The notes: generated by a model not told the origin, from the sequence alone. A stretch of 60,335 nt of DNA from Rhodococcus sp. HNM0563 (GCF_012726195.1 NZ_JAASAF010000016.1:1-60335); one strand, 5' to 3'; counted from the first letter of the stretch, positions 44,739 to 53,961 are shown. Numbers and translations are program-made.

Positions 44739-46174
44739 TGAACCTAAGCATGATTCTAGAAATGGTGGCAAACAACGGCGAACGCGCAGTTGCGACCGTC
44801 GGCGATCGCTCGTTGACCGCCACGGATCTCGACACACACGCGCGACACCTCGCTGCCCGAGTGCGTGGCAGCTCCGCGGTGCTCTACCTGGGGACGAATC
44901 ACCTCGCCTACCCGGTGGCACTGTTCGGCGCGGCACTCGCGGGGGTGCCGTTCGTCCCGCTCAACTACCGCCTCGGCGATCAGCAACTGTCGGCGCTGAT
45001 CGATCGGCATCCCGGCGCGACGATCCTGCGCCAGGACGATCTCGACGCGCTGCTCGACCATGCACCGGACGACGCAGATCAGGCCGAACTCGAACCACAG
45101 TGGGACGGCGACGCGATTGCCGCGATCATCTACACCAGCGGCACGACGTCGGATCCCAAGCCCGCCGTCCTACGTCACCGGCATGTCATCGCGTACGTCC
45201 TCAACACGATGGAGTTCGCATCCGCAGAGGAAAGCGATGCGTCACTGGTGTCGGTGCCGCCCTACCACATCGCGGGTCTGACGAACCTCATCTCCAACCT
45301 CTACAGCGGCCGCAGGATCGTGTACCTGTCCGCGTTCGAACCGGCCACCTGGCTCGAGACCGTGCGGCGAGAGGAAGTCGTCCACGCGATGCTCGTGCCG
45401 ACGATGCTGGCCCGGATCGTCGCCCATCTCGGAAGTGAAGACGCGAACGTCCCGACGCTCGCGACCCTCGCCTACGGCGGGTCCCGCACTCCGCGACCCG
45501 TCCTCGAGCACGCGCTGCGCGCCTTCCCCACCACCGGATTCGTCAATGCGTACGGACTCACCGAAACGGCTTCCTCGGTGGCGGTTCTCGGACCCGACGA
45601 TCACCGCGAGGCGATCGCCTCCGACGACCCGGCGGTGCGCGACCGGCTCGGCTCGGTCGGCCGGCCCTTGCCCGGCATCGAGATCGAGATCCGGACGGAG
45701 AGCGACGAGCCGGTCGCGACCGGTGAGACCGGGCTGATCTTCGTGCGCGGTGAGCAGATCTCCGGCGAATACGGTGGACGCAGCGTGCTCGACGCCGAAG
45801 GGTGGTTCTCCACCCGCGACCTCGGGCACCTCGACGCCGACGGCTACGTGTATGTCGAGGGCCGCTCCGACGATACGATCATCCGCGGCGGCGAGAACAT
45901 CGCTCCCGCCGAGATCGAGGACGTCCTGCTGGCCCATCCCGCGATCGTCGAAGCCGCCGTGATCGGTGTGTCCGACGCCGAATGGGGACAGCGCATCGTG
46001 GCGGTCCTCGTCGGCGACGCCGACCCGGACGAGGTGCGACAGTGGGTCAAGGACCGGTTGCGCTCGTCGAAGACCCCCGACACCATCGTCTTCCGACACG
46101 AACTCCCGAAGACCGAAACCGGAAAGCTTCTGCGCCGCACCCTACTCGCCGAACTGGAGAACCAAAATGCCTGA
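44738..46174 (+). CDS. Acid-CoA ligase with variant P-loop
   Basis: This 478-residue adenylate-forming enzyme has the P-loop YTSGTTSDPKPA (132-143), where the usual Gly-x-Pro-Lys becomes Ser-Asp-Pro-Lys. WFSTRDLGHLD stands in place of the usual W-x-x-TGD, and the C-terminal lysine is in TETGKLLRRT (Lys463). The enzyme should still form acyl-AMP but differs from mainstream FadDs. I used the ATG at 44738; one at 44750 is equally possible, and neither has a Shine-Dalgarno, so a leaderless mRNA is conceivable. It overlaps the thiolase gene by eight bases. Confidence 0.84.
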   Translation: MNLSMILEMVANNGERAVATVGDRSLTATDLDTHARHLAARVRGSSAVLYLGTNHLAYPVALFGAALAGVPFVPLNYRLGDQQLSALIDRHPGATILRQDDLDALLDHAPDDADQAELEPQWDGDAIAAIIYTSGTTSDPKPAVLRHRHVIAYVLNTMEFASAEESDASLVSVPPYHIAGLTNLISNLYSGRRIVYLSAFEPATWLETVRREEVVHAMLVPTMLARIVAHLGSEDANVPTLATLAYGGSRTPRPVLEHALRAFPTTGFVNAYGLTETASSVAVLGPDDHREAIASDDPAVRDRLGSVGRPLPGIEIEIRTESDEPVATGETGLIFVRGEQISGEYGGRSVLDAEGWFSTRDLGHLDADGYVYVEGRSDDTIIRGGENIAPAEIEDVLLAHPAIVEAAVIGVSDAEWGQRIVAVLVGDADPDEVRQWVKDRLRSSKTPDTIVFRHELPKTETGKLLRRTLLAELENQNA

Positions 46175-47306
46175 AGCCGTCATCGTTTCCGCGCTGCGGA
46201 CGCCCGTCGGGACCGCCCGTAAGGGTACGCTCCGCGACACCACCGCCTTCGATCTCGCCGACCACATCGTCACTGCGGCAGCGAAAGGCCACGACGCGGC
46301 CGACATCGACGATGTCATCCTCGGTGAGGGCCTGTACGGCGGCGGCGTGATCGCCCGCCACGCTGCGATCACAGCCGGCCTGACCACTGTGCCGGGCATG
46401 GCCACCAACCGCCACTGTGCCGCGAGCCTGGCCGCAGTGCAGAACGCGGCGGCGAGCATCATGGCAGGCATGGACCGGCTCGTGATCGCCGGTGGCGTCA
46501 ACTCGGCCTCCACGTCCCCGCAGTCACTCATGCGCAACGGCGAGAACTGGGAGCCGTGGCTGTCGCCGACCCACCCGAATCGGGAAGACGCACCCAACAA
46601 GGACATGTCCATCACCGTCGGCTGGAACGCCGCAGTGAAGGCCGGCGTGTCGCGTGAAGAGATGGACGCCTGGGCCCTGCGCTCCCACCAGGTCGCGATC
46701 AAGGCCATCGACGAGGGCAAGTTCGTCGACGAGATCGTTCCGATCGAAACCCCGCACGGTCTGTTCTCGGTCGATGAACACCCGCGTCGCAACACCAGCA
46801 TGGACAAGCTCGCGTCATTGAAGGTGCTCCACCCGGAGATCGAAGGATTCAGTATCACCGCAGGCAACGCCAGCGGTGGCAACGATGCCGCGGCCGCCCT
46901 GACGATCGCGAGCAGCGACCTGGGTCTTCCTGCGCTCGGCACCGTCAAGGCGTGGGCCTCCACCGGCATCGATCCCGCGCTCACCGGGCTCTCGCCCGTG
47001 GATGCGATCCCGAAGGCGCTGGCTCGCGCCGGGATGACGATCTCCGACGTCGACCTGTTCGAGATCAACGAGGCATTCGCGGCGCAGTGTGTCGCCGTGA
47101 TCAAGATGCTCGAGCTCGACGCCGATCGCGTGAACGTGCACGGCAGCGGTTGCTCACTCGGGCATCCTGTCGCCGCAACCGGTGCGCGCATGCTCACCAC
47201 ACTCGTCCACGAACTGCGTCGTCGTGGCGGTGGCGTCGGTGTGGCCTCGATGTGTGCGGGCGGAGGAATCGGCTCGGCAGTGGTGATCGAGGTGCCTGCA
47301 CCGTGA
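46167..47306 (+). CDS. Thiolase (acetyl-CoA acyltransferase, FadA type)
   Basis: This 379-residue degradative thiolase has the nucleophile Cys84 in NRHCAAS, the histidine in LGHPVAATG, the second cysteine in MCAGGG (Cys363), and NEAFA and GNASGGNDAA between them. It cleaves 3-ketoacyl-CoA to acetyl- or propionyl-CoA and a shortened acyl-CoA. The ATG lies within the ligase gene, so they are coupled, and meaB follows 40 bp later. The ligase-thiolase-MeaB order ties terminal thiolysis to the B12 mutase. Confidence 0.9.
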   Translation: MPEAVIVSALRTPVGTARKGTLRDTTAFDLADHIVTAAAKGHDAADIDDVILGEGLYGGGVIARHAAITAGLTTVPGMATNRHCAASLAAVQNAAASIMAGMDRLVIAGGVNSASTSPQSLMRNGENWEPWLSPTHPNREDAPNKDMSITVGWNAAVKAGVSREEMDAWALRSHQVAIKAIDEGKFVDEIVPIETPHGLFSVDEHPRRNTSMDKLASLKVLHPEIEGFSITAGNASGGNDAAAALTIASSDLGLPALGTVKAWASTGIDPALTGLSPVDAIPKALARAGMTISDVDLFEINEAFAAQCVAVIKMLELDADRVNVHGSGCSLGHPVAATGARMLTTLVHELRRRGGGVGVASMCAGGGIGSAVVIEVPAP

Positions 47307-47346
47307 CACCCGGATTTCCGACACTTCGACCGAACTCGGGCGCGGC

Positions 47347-48207
47347 GTGAACGTCGTCGAACTCGTCGAAGCGGCTCGTCGCGGCTCGCAGCGCGCGACG
47401 GGCCGCTTGCTCACGTTGGTCGAAGGGGATCGCCGCGACGAGGTTCTCGAACTAATCGAGACTGCACCGGTACGGGTCGTCGGGATCACCGGGCCTCCGG
47501 GCGCCGGGAAGTCGACGACGGTCGGTGTGCTCACCGGCGGTTACCGAGCGCGGGGCTTCCGTGTCGCGGTGCTCGCCGTCGACCCTTCCTCGCCGTACAG
47601 CGGGGGAGCTCTGCTCGGCGACCGCATCCGGATGGCCGCGCACGTCAACGATCCGGATGTATTGATCCGGTCGGTGGCGTCGCGCGGTCATCTCGGGGGC
47701 CTGGCCGCGGTGGTACCGGCGGCGATCACGCTGCTCGGTGCGCTGTCCTATGACGTGATTCTGCTCGAGACAGTGGGCGTCGGCCAGTCGGAGGTCGAGA
47801 TCGCCGCGGTCGCCGACCCGACCGTCGTCATTCTCAATCCCGGTGCGGGAGATGCTGTTCAGGCCGCGAAGGCGGGTCTGCTCGAAGTGGCCGACATTCT
47901 CGTCGTCAACAAGGCAGATCGGGACGGTGCCGATGCGACGGTGCGCGACCTGCGTGTCGAAACCGGCATGACGATCCTCAAGCTGATCGCGTCGACGGGC
48001 GAAGGCGTGGACAAGTTGATCGACGCCATCGAGGCGTATCAGCGCGCCGATACACCGGAACGCCGTGCCGCTCGTGCTCGTGCCCAAATCCTGTCGCTCG
48101 CCACGACGCGGCTGCGCACCAACCCGGAACTCGACGTACTCGCCGCTGCCGTCGCAGACGGGCGCAGCGACCCGTACACCGCTGCCGCCGGCCTGCTCGG
48201 TCAGTAG
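47347..48207 (+). CDS. meaB: MeaB-type GTPase chaperone of the B12 mutase
   Basis: This 286-residue G3E-family GTPase has Walker A GPPGAGKST (49-57), the base-recognition NKAD and the family-specific block DPSSPYSGGALLGDRIRM. MeaB/ArgK proteins protect and reload adenosylcobalamin mutases. The gene is 17 kb from the mutase subunits but within the same island, so it is probably dedicated to this divergent mutase rather than to the housekeeping methylmalonyl-CoA mutase. It starts with GTG and ends 34 bp from a convergent gene. Confidence 0.92.
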   Translation: MNVVELVEAARRGSQRATGRLLTLVEGDRRDEVLELIETAPVRVVGITGPPGAGKSTTVGVLTGGYRARGFRVAVLAVDPSSPYSGGALLGDRIRMAAHVNDPDVLIRSVASRGHLGGLAAVVPAAITLLGALSYDVILLETVGVGQSEVEIAAVADPTVVILNPGAGDAVQAAKAGLLEVADILVVNKADRDGADATVRDLRVETGMTILKLIASTGEGVDKLIDAIEAYQRADTPERRAARARAQILSLATTRLRTNPELDVLAAAVADGRSDPYTAAAGLLGQ

Positions 48208-48241
48208 AACCGGGCGGCAGGCGGCGGTCGGAGGTCGGAGG

Positions 48242-49279
48242 TCAGTTCAGGACCGGCACGATCAGAGGAAGATCGAGACTGGTGCGGATTCCGGGTGTTG
48301 CAGCATGCACCGCGTGTACGGCGTTGACCGCGCGGTTCGCGGTGTAGTTCGGGGCTGTCTCGCTCATCCGCTCGAGTGGGATAGGAAAGCGCATCTCGAT
48401 GTCGAGTGGGGCGTCCCCGTCGATCGAGATGTGCCATCCGGTCGCGTGCATGTCCCAGTCGACATCGATATCGGTGGTGCAGTACCACGTGGGCCTGAAA
48501 CGCATCAGTTCGCGACCGCCACGGATACCGGATATGGTGATGCGCTGTGCCGCTACCATTCCCGCGGGAATTGTGCCCGCCGCGATCGTGACGTCATTCC
48601 GGGCGACAGCCAATTCTCCACTGGCTTCGACGGAGTCGAAGGGCAGGCCGAGTGCGTCGGCGAGTACCTGGAGCGACGGCCCGAAATTGGCCTTCACATG
48701 GTCGAGACGCGCTTGCGCGAAATCGGCCGGTTGTTGACCGAAGCCCATGACCTCGAACAGGATTCCGGGCGAGTTGCGCTGCGACAGGTCGGCGTACTCG
48801 TCGACGGCGAGATGCTCGAGCGTGCGCTGAATGGAACTCAGCACAAGAGGCACTGCCTCGGATATGAATCCGGGGCTGCTTCCGGTGCTGTGAATCGACG
48901 TCCCGCCTTCGGCACATGCGGCCTCGACCGCGTCGCGGATCTCGGCGGGCATGCTCGGTGGGTGGTGGAACTCGCCTCGGGTGGTGACGATATTCGTGCC
49001 CGAGGAGAGGATCCGGCAGACCTCGTCGAGATCGAACTGCAGCGGCATGTAGAGCACGCAATCCGCTCCCAGATCGATGATCTCGTCGAGACTGCGGGTT
49101 GCCTTCACCCCTGTGACATCTCGATCACACAGGGCGCCGGCGTCCAGGCCTTCCTTGGCGTCGCTGTGGACATACAACCCGGCCAGCGTGAGCTCGGGAT
49201 GGTCGATCACCGCCCGGAGTGCGCGGGTGCCGATGTTTCCGGTGGCCCACTGGACGACGCGTAATTGCTTCTGGGGCAT
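48242..49279 (-). CDS. DapB-like NAD(P)-binding oxidoreductase
   Basis: This 345-residue protein has an N-terminal Rossmann domain (LRVVQWATGNIGTRALRAV) of the dihydrodipicolinate-reductase/2,4-diaminopentanoate-dehydrogenase-like group and an alpha/beta C-terminal half. DapB itself is shorter and has a lysine-pathway motif not seen here. Relatives are common in actinobacterial catabolic clusters, with unknown substrates. The ATG at 49279 lies one base after the thioesterase stop, so the two are coupled. Confidence 0.78.
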   Translation of the reverse strand: MPQKQLRVVQWATGNIGTRALRAVIDHPELTLAGLYVHSDAKEGLDAGALCDRDVTGVKATRSLDEIIDLGADCVLYMPLQFDLDEVCRILSSGTNIVTTRGEFHHPPSMPAEIRDAVEAACAEGGTSIHSTGSSPGFISEAVPLVLSSIQRTLEHLAVDEYADLSQRNSPGILFEVMGFGQQPADFAQARLDHVKANFGPSLQVLADALGLPFDSVEASGELAVARNDVTIAAGTIPAGMVAAQRITISGIRGGRELMRFRPTWYCTTDIDVDWDMHATGWHISIDGDAPLDIEMRFPIPLERMSETAPNYTANRAVNAVHAVHAATPGIRTSLDLPLIVPVLN

Positions 49280-49280
49280 G

Positions 49281-50123
49281 TCAGACCACCTCGGTGGGGA
49301 GCCGCAGGAGTGCTTCCTGGGCGAAGGAGGCGACCAGGTCGCCCTGCTCGGTGAAGACATCGCCGCGGCCGAAGCAGCGCCCGTTGGCGATGAGAGGGCT
49401 CCTGTGGCGCAGCAGAAGCCAGTCCTCGGTGCGGAACGGCCGGTGGAACCAGAGATTGTGGGAGGTCACCGCGGAGGTGAAGGCCGTGCCGTTCCCGGTC
49501 TGGCAGTAGCCGTCGACGGCGAGAAGTGCGGTACCGATGAGGTGGAGATCGGTCGCATACGAGGTGAGCGCGGGCGCCAGTGCTTCGTCCACGGCGGGCG
49601 TGCGCATCCACATGTCGAATTCTGGTGCGGCAGTTCCGAGATCGTTGAGATCCGAGGACGCGCGGGTCTCCCAGGGTATGAGGGAGAAGTCGACCCGGCT
49701 CTCCTCGGGGAGCAGCGACGGGACGGGAGGGAAGGACTGCCGTTCGGGGCCATTTTCCGGGGCATGCATCGATACCGATGCGGTGGCCAGCACGCCCTTG
49801 GTCTGGCGCGCGACGATGGTCAGGGTGCCGAACGTCCGGCCTTCGTGTTGGGGGGTCACCTCGTAGCGGACCGGTTCGTCGGCGCGGCCTTCTCGGGCGA
49901 ACACCGTGTGCAGCGACTTGACGGCCTTCTCCGGGCACGTCAGTTGAGCTGCTCGGACGAACTGTCCGAGGAGTTGCCCACCGAAGAGTCGGTGGTACTC
50001 GAGGCGCTGGTTTGCGCCTTCGAGAACCACATTGCCGGCTCTGGCGTCAGTGGGATCGGGGGCCGAATCGGCTGCCGGAGTGAGGTCGAGACACGTCAGG
50101 AGGTCATTCCAAAGCTCGGTCAC
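49281..50123 (-). CDS. tesB: Acyl-CoA thioesterase II (TesB-like)
   Basis: This 280-residue double-hotdog thioesterase hydrolyses acyl-CoA to free acid and CoA. The motifs FGGQLLGQ in the first hotdog and TSHNLWFHRPF in the second carry the expected catalytic Gln/Asp-side residues. It is the first gene of a two-gene unit with the DapB-like protein. An island operator lies 30 bases upstream of its ATG. In this setting it could release CoA from dead-end or slowly metabolised intermediates. Confidence 0.87.
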   Translation of the reverse strand: MTELWNDLLTCLDLTPAADSAPDPTDARAGNVVLEGANQRLEYHRLFGGQLLGQFVRAAQLTCPEKAVKSLHTVFAREGRADEPVRYEVTPQHEGRTFGTLTIVARQTKGVLATASVSMHAPENGPERQSFPPVPSLLPEESRVDFSLIPWETRASSDLNDLGTAAPEFDMWMRTPAVDEALAPALTSYATDLHLIGTALLAVDGYCQTGNGTAFTSAVTSHNLWFHRPFRTEDWLLLRHRSPLIANGRCFGRGDVFTEQGDLVASFAQEALLRLPTEVV

Positions 50124-50152
50124 ATGCCGAGTGTAAATGACCCGCTCTCAAA

Positions 50153-50169
50153 TGAGAACAGCATTCTTC
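50153..50169. promoter_or_regulatory. Island operator site 5 (11/14)
   Basis: TGAGAAC-AGC-ATTCTTC matches in 11 of 14 arm positions. It lies in the 46-bp gap upstream of the thioesterase gene and ends directly at the stop codon of the TetR gene. Confidence 0.5.
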
Positions 50170-50820
50170 TTACTTGGTAGCGAACCCATGCGAGCAGAAT
50201 GTCCATACTTCGTCGGCGGTGATCGGGCGTGCGGTGGCGTCGGCGTCGCCGCTGGACTGGGCGATGAACATCACGGTCTGCATGGTCATTGCTGCGGCGC
50301 GTCGCGCGTTGAAATCGCCGCGCAACTGGCCCGATGCCGCGACCTTCTCCATCAGTTCGGTGAACAATGCCAGCATGGACGCGTGTGCCACCTTGACCTC
50401 GGCCGGGTGCGTGAGCAGTAGCTGAGGGGCGAAATCGGTGAACAGGGGGCGCTGCGCGACGGGGTCGGGGCGCGACGATTCGAACAGCAGCTCGACTGCC
50501 ACGCGAAGCTGATCCATCGGGTCGTCCTCGCCGGCCGCGGCCGCGCGGATCTGATCGGCCGAACGGCCGAGGGCGTCCTCGAACAGCGCGAGCAGCAGCT
50601 CGTGCTTGCCGTCGAACTGCAGGTAGAAACTACGCAGTGACTGCTTCGAGCGATCGACGACCTCCTGCACGGTGAAGTCGGTACTGCCCTTCTCGGTGAT
50701 GATGGCCTGGGCGGCGTCGAGGAAGCGCTGCACGCGTTGCTCGGCCCGTAGCTTCGCGGTGCGGATGGACCGCTCGACGGCGCGCTGCTTCCATGCGGGT
50801 TCTTCGCTCGGGCCGGTCAC
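50170..50820 (-). CDS. TetR-family regulator, candidate master regulator of the island
   Basis: This 216-residue TetR protein has an N-terminal DNA-binding domain with TVQEVVDRSKQSLRSFYLQF as helix-turn-helix and an all-helical effector domain. The start is uncertain: GTGs at 50820 and 50829 are in frame, and neither has a strong ribosome-binding site. The only perfect copy of the 17-bp palindrome lies about 120 bp upstream, between this gene and the FadE pair B, as expected for an autoregulated repressor. It is not KstR or KstR2 by sequence as I recall them. The effector is probably an acyl-CoA of the pathway. Confidence 0.87.
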   Translation of the reverse strand: MTGPSEEPAWKQRAVERSIRTAKLRAEQRVQRFLDAAQAIITEKGSTDFTVQEVVDRSKQSLRSFYLQFDGKHELLLALFEDALGRSADQIRAAAAGEDDPMDQLRVAVELLFESSRPDPVAQRPLFTDFAPQLLLTHPAEVKVAHASMLALFTELMEKVAASGQLRGDFNARRAAAMTMQTVMFIAQSSGDADATARPITADEVWTFCSHGFATK

Positions 50821-50941
50821 TGCGCGCACTGCTCGTCGTTGCGTGAGGCAAACATGTGAGCACTGTACCGGAGAATGTGTTCGTATCCGCAAGGTTACCC
50901 GAGAGTTAGATGCGCCGAATGAGACCATTACTTTCTCGTAT

Positions 50942-50958
50942 TGAGAATGATATTCTCA
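50942..50958. promoter_or_regulatory. Island operator site 6 (perfect palindrome)
   Basis: TGAGAAT-GAT-ATTCTCA has exact seven-base arms around a three-base centre. It lies 42 bases before the FadE pair B start and upstream of the divergent TetR gene. It is the reference from which the other sites were scored. Confidence 0.75.
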
Positions 50959-50999
50959 TCCTGCTGTGCACCGCAGCTCTGTCAGAGAGGTATGTCGGA

Positions 51000-51998
51000 A
51001 TGCTTTTCGAGTTCGACTCCGATCAGCGACTGTGGCAGGACACCGTCCGTGACGTCACGGCGAAGGAATGTCCATCCACGCTGATCCGCAATATCGTCGA
51101 CAACGGCGCAGATCCAGGGCCGCTGTGGAAAGTCTTCGTGGGGCTCGGTTGGACCGAGCTCACGGATCCCGAAGCTGCTGTCGAACTCGGGATCGTCCTG
51201 GAGGAATTGGGACGGGCTACGGACCCCACGCCCTATCTCGCGACGATGACGCAATTCGCGCAGCTCGCGCCCGGTGTGGCCGAGCCCGACCAAACCGGTG
51301 CCGCGGTATACAGCGGTGTCCGTGCGCATCGCGACGCCGACGGCTGGGTGCTCCACGGCACGGCCGCGCAGGTCCTCGACGGGGATCGCGCCGACCTTCT
51401 GGCAGTGGTCACCGACGCGGGCGTCTTCGTCGTCACCTCCGACAAGGTCACCGCGACCCGCAGCCCGGTGTTCGACCCCGCCCTGCACATCGCGGAGGTT
51501 CGATTCGAGCACGTTCGGGTCGAGGGCGATCCGCGTTCCGACGTCGATCCTGCCCTGGCCCGCCACATGGCGCTCGCAGGGCTCGCGCTCACGACTGTCG
51601 GTGCGTGCCAACGGGTTCTCGACCTCGCGCTCGACCATGTGAAGAACCGGCAGCAGTTCGGCGTGGCGATCGGATCGTTCCAGGCCGTCCAGCACAAGGC
51701 CACCGACATGCACATCGCGATCGAACGCGCCCGCGCACTGGCGTACTTCGCGGCGCTCACCATCGCCGAGGACGACCCGCGCAGGAACCTTGCCGCGTCG
51801 ATGGCCAAGGCTGCAGCCGGTGAATGCCAATCGCTCGTCTTCCGTCACGGATTGCAGTTGTTCGGCGCCATGGGCTTCACCTGGGAGAACGATCTGCAGT
51901 TCGCGCTCAAACGTGCCCGCGCCTGTGAGCATCTGCTCGGTGGCGCTGCCGAACATCGGGCACTGATCACCGAGGAGTACCGTGCAACTCTCGTATGA
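51000..51998 (+). CDS. Acyl-CoA dehydrogenase, small subunit of pair B
   Basis: This 332-residue acyl-CoA dehydrogenase-like chain has a shortened middle domain lacking SEPGxGSD. The C-terminal flavin contact NRQQFGVAIGSFQAVQHK and the LFGAMGFTWENDLQFALKRA helix are intact. As in pair A it looks like the beta chain of an alpha2beta2 FadE. The ATG at 51000 has AGAGAGG about ten bases upstream. It overlaps the large-subunit gene by 17 bp and is the first gene of the unit facing the TetR gene. Confidence 0.85.
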   Translation: MLFEFDSDQRLWQDTVRDVTAKECPSTLIRNIVDNGADPGPLWKVFVGLGWTELTDPEAAVELGIVLEELGRATDPTPYLATMTQFAQLAPGVAEPDQTGAAVYSGVRAHRDADGWVLHGTAAQVLDGDRADLLAVVTDAGVFVVTSDKVTATRSPVFDPALHIAEVRFEHVRVEGDPRSDVDPALARHMALAGLALTTVGACQRVLDLALDHVKNRQQFGVAIGSFQAVQHKATDMHIAIERARALAYFAALTIAEDDPRRNLAASMAKAAAGECQSLVFRHGLQLFGAMGFTWENDLQFALKRARACEHLLGGAAEHRALITEEYRATLV

Positions 51999-53157
51999 CG
52001 ACGACGTCGAGGCGTTCCGCGCCGAATTCGTGGCCTTCCTCGAAGCGAATCTGCCCGACGAGGCGGACGCCACAGAACGATCCACCTCGAGCGCAGACAT
52101 GCCCGAATGGGCACGCCGCTGGCAGCGACTCCAGTTCGACAACGGCTGGCTGCTTCCGGGGAATCCGCCTGAATTCGGTGGCCGCAATGCGACATTGATC
52201 CAGCAGGCCGTTCATCTCGAAGAGCTGTCCAAGCGCCGGATCTACCATAGCTTCAACCCTCAGGGGCTCGGCATCATTGCGGCGTCCATCCTCTCGTTCG
52301 GTACCGAGGAGCAGAAGCAGAAGTGGGCCGCGCGCATCCTGCGCGCGGAGATCACCGCAGCACTGGGAATGAGCGAACCCGGTGCAGGCTCCGACCTCGC
52401 AGGTCTTCGCACGCGTGCCGTGCTCGACGGCGACCACTTCGTCGTCAACGGACAGAAGGTATGGACTTCCGGCGCGCACCACGCCGATGTGCTCCTCACC
52501 TTCGTTCGCACCGATCCGAATGCGCCCAAGCACAAGGGCATCAGCGTGCTGCTGATCCCCACCGACACACCGGGTGTGGTCCGGCGTCCGTTCGCGTCCA
52601 TCGCCGACAAGGACGATCGCGACTTCAACGAGGTGTTCTTCGAGGACGTCCGGGTTCCGGCGGAAAACCTAATCGGCGAGATCAACCAGGGCTGGAGTGT
52701 CGCCAACGGCTCGCTCGGGCACGAACGCACCCTCCTGTGGCTCAGCTTCGCAGACCGATTGGAAGATCTCGTCGTGGACTTCGAGCCGCGCACGGTCATC
52801 GATCGCGACCGGTACGCGACGCTGGTGATGGACCTGCAAGCGCTGCGTCTGCTCGGATCTGCGGCCCTGGCACGCGAGTCACGTGGCGAGCAGGATGTCG
52901 CCTCCCTCTCGGTACTGAAACTGCTCGGATCCGAAGCCATTCAGCGTTCGGCCGAGCACGCACTCGATGCCGAAGGAGCTGAAGGGCTCGTGCACCCGGC
53001 ATCGACCGCGCCGTACACGCCATGGAACCTCGACAACTTCTCGTCGAGCTGGTTCGAACGCTTCGCTCGCAGTTTCGCAGGCACCATCGCGGGCGGGACC
53101 TCCGAGATCCAAAGGAACATCGTCGCCCAGCGAGTGCTCGGGCTACCACGCGGCTGA
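51982..53157 (+). CDS. Acyl-CoA dehydrogenase, large subunit of pair B
   Basis: This 391-residue dehydrogenase has MSEPGAGSDLAGL and VNGQKVWTSGAHHADV in the middle domain and ends in GGTSEIQRNIVAQRVLGLPRG. It starts with GTG preceded by GAGGAG, inside the small-subunit gene. It supplies the flavin pocket residues missing from its partner. Followed by a crotonase gene, it would perform the dehydrogenation step before hydration. The acyl group is likely bulky or branched, judging from the behaviour of other heteromeric FadEs. Confidence 0.88.
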   Translation: MQLSYDDDVEAFRAEFVAFLEANLPDEADATERSTSSADMPEWARRWQRLQFDNGWLLPGNPPEFGGRNATLIQQAVHLEELSKRRIYHSFNPQGLGIIAASILSFGTEEQKQKWAARILRAEITAALGMSEPGAGSDLAGLRTRAVLDGDHFVVNGQKVWTSGAHHADVLLTFVRTDPNAPKHKGISVLLIPTDTPGVVRRPFASIADKDDRDFNEVFFEDVRVPAENLIGEINQGWSVANGSLGHERTLLWLSFADRLEDLVVDFEPRTVIDRDRYATLVMDLQALRLLGSAALARESRGEQDVASLSVLKLLGSEAIQRSAEHALDAEGAEGLVHPASTAPYTPWNLDNFSSSWFERFARSFAGTIAGGTSEIQRNIVAQRVLGLPRG

Positions 53158-53167
53158 GGAGCGCAAC

Positions 53168-53953
53168 TTGTACATTCTCTACGAGGTAGCGGACAGGATC
53201 GCCACGATCACATTGAACCGGCCGGATGCTGCGAATGCTCAGAACGCAGCTCTGCTCGACGAACTCGACGCAGCGTGGGTTCGTGCGGGCGACGACCCGG
53301 ATGTATCGGTGATCGTGTTGCGCGCGGAAGGCAAGCACTTCTCCGCGGGACACGACATGACCGGCGGTGGGGGCCCGGTGCCCGACAAGATCACCCTCGA
53401 CATGATCTACACCACCGAATCCCGTCGTTATCTCGAGTACTCGATGCGTTGGCGCAACATCCCAAAGCCTTCGATTGCTGCAGTGCAGGGGCGCTGCATC
53501 GCCGGCGGTCTGCTGCTGTGCTGGCCGTGCGACCTGATCATCGCGTCCGAGGATGCGAAGTTCTCCGATCCGGTGGTCATGATGGGTATCGGTGGCGTCG
53601 AGTACCACGGTCACACTTGGGAACTCGGTCCGCGCAAGGCCAAGGAGATCCTGTTCACCGGCAGGCCGGTCACAGCAGAAGAGGCCGAGAAGACCGGCAT
53701 GGTCAACAAGGTCGTGCCACGTGACCAGCTCGATACCGAGACGCGAGCACTCGCCGAACAGATCGCGAAGATGCCGCCCTTCGGTCTGCGCCAGGCCAAA
53801 CGTGCGGTCAATCAGACACTCGACGTCCAGGGTTTCTATGCGGCCATCCAGTCGGTGTTCGATGTGCACCAGACCGGCCACGGCAACGCCTTGAGCGTAG
53901 GTGGATGGCCGGTATTGATGAAGCTCGACGAGATGAAGCAGAACATCGAGTAG
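53168..53953 (+). CDS. Crotonase-superfamily protein (enoyl-CoA hydratase-like)
   Basis: This 261-residue crotonase has the oxyanion segment GKHFSAGHDM and GRCIAGGLLL. It starts at a TTG with GAGGAG seven bases upstream; no ATG or GTG is as well placed. The second catalytic glutamate is present (KAKEILFTG), but the first is replaced in FSDPVVMMG, so the chemistry may not be plain hydration. It lies ten bases after the FadE large subunit and ends the unit at a terminator hairpin. Confidence 0.84.
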   Translation: MYILYEVADRIATITLNRPDAANAQNAALLDELDAAWVRAGDDPDVSVIVLRAEGKHFSAGHDMTGGGGPVPDKITLDMIYTTESRRYLEYSMRWRNIPKPSIAAVQGRCIAGGLLLCWPCDLIIASEDAKFSDPVVMMGIGGVEYHGHTWELGPRKAKEILFTGRPVTAEEAEKTGMVNKVVPRDQLDTETRALAEQIAKMPPFGLRQAKRAVNQTLDVQGFYAAIQSVFDVHQTGHGNALSVGGWPVLMKLDEMKQNIE

Positions 53954-53961
53954 AACAAACC

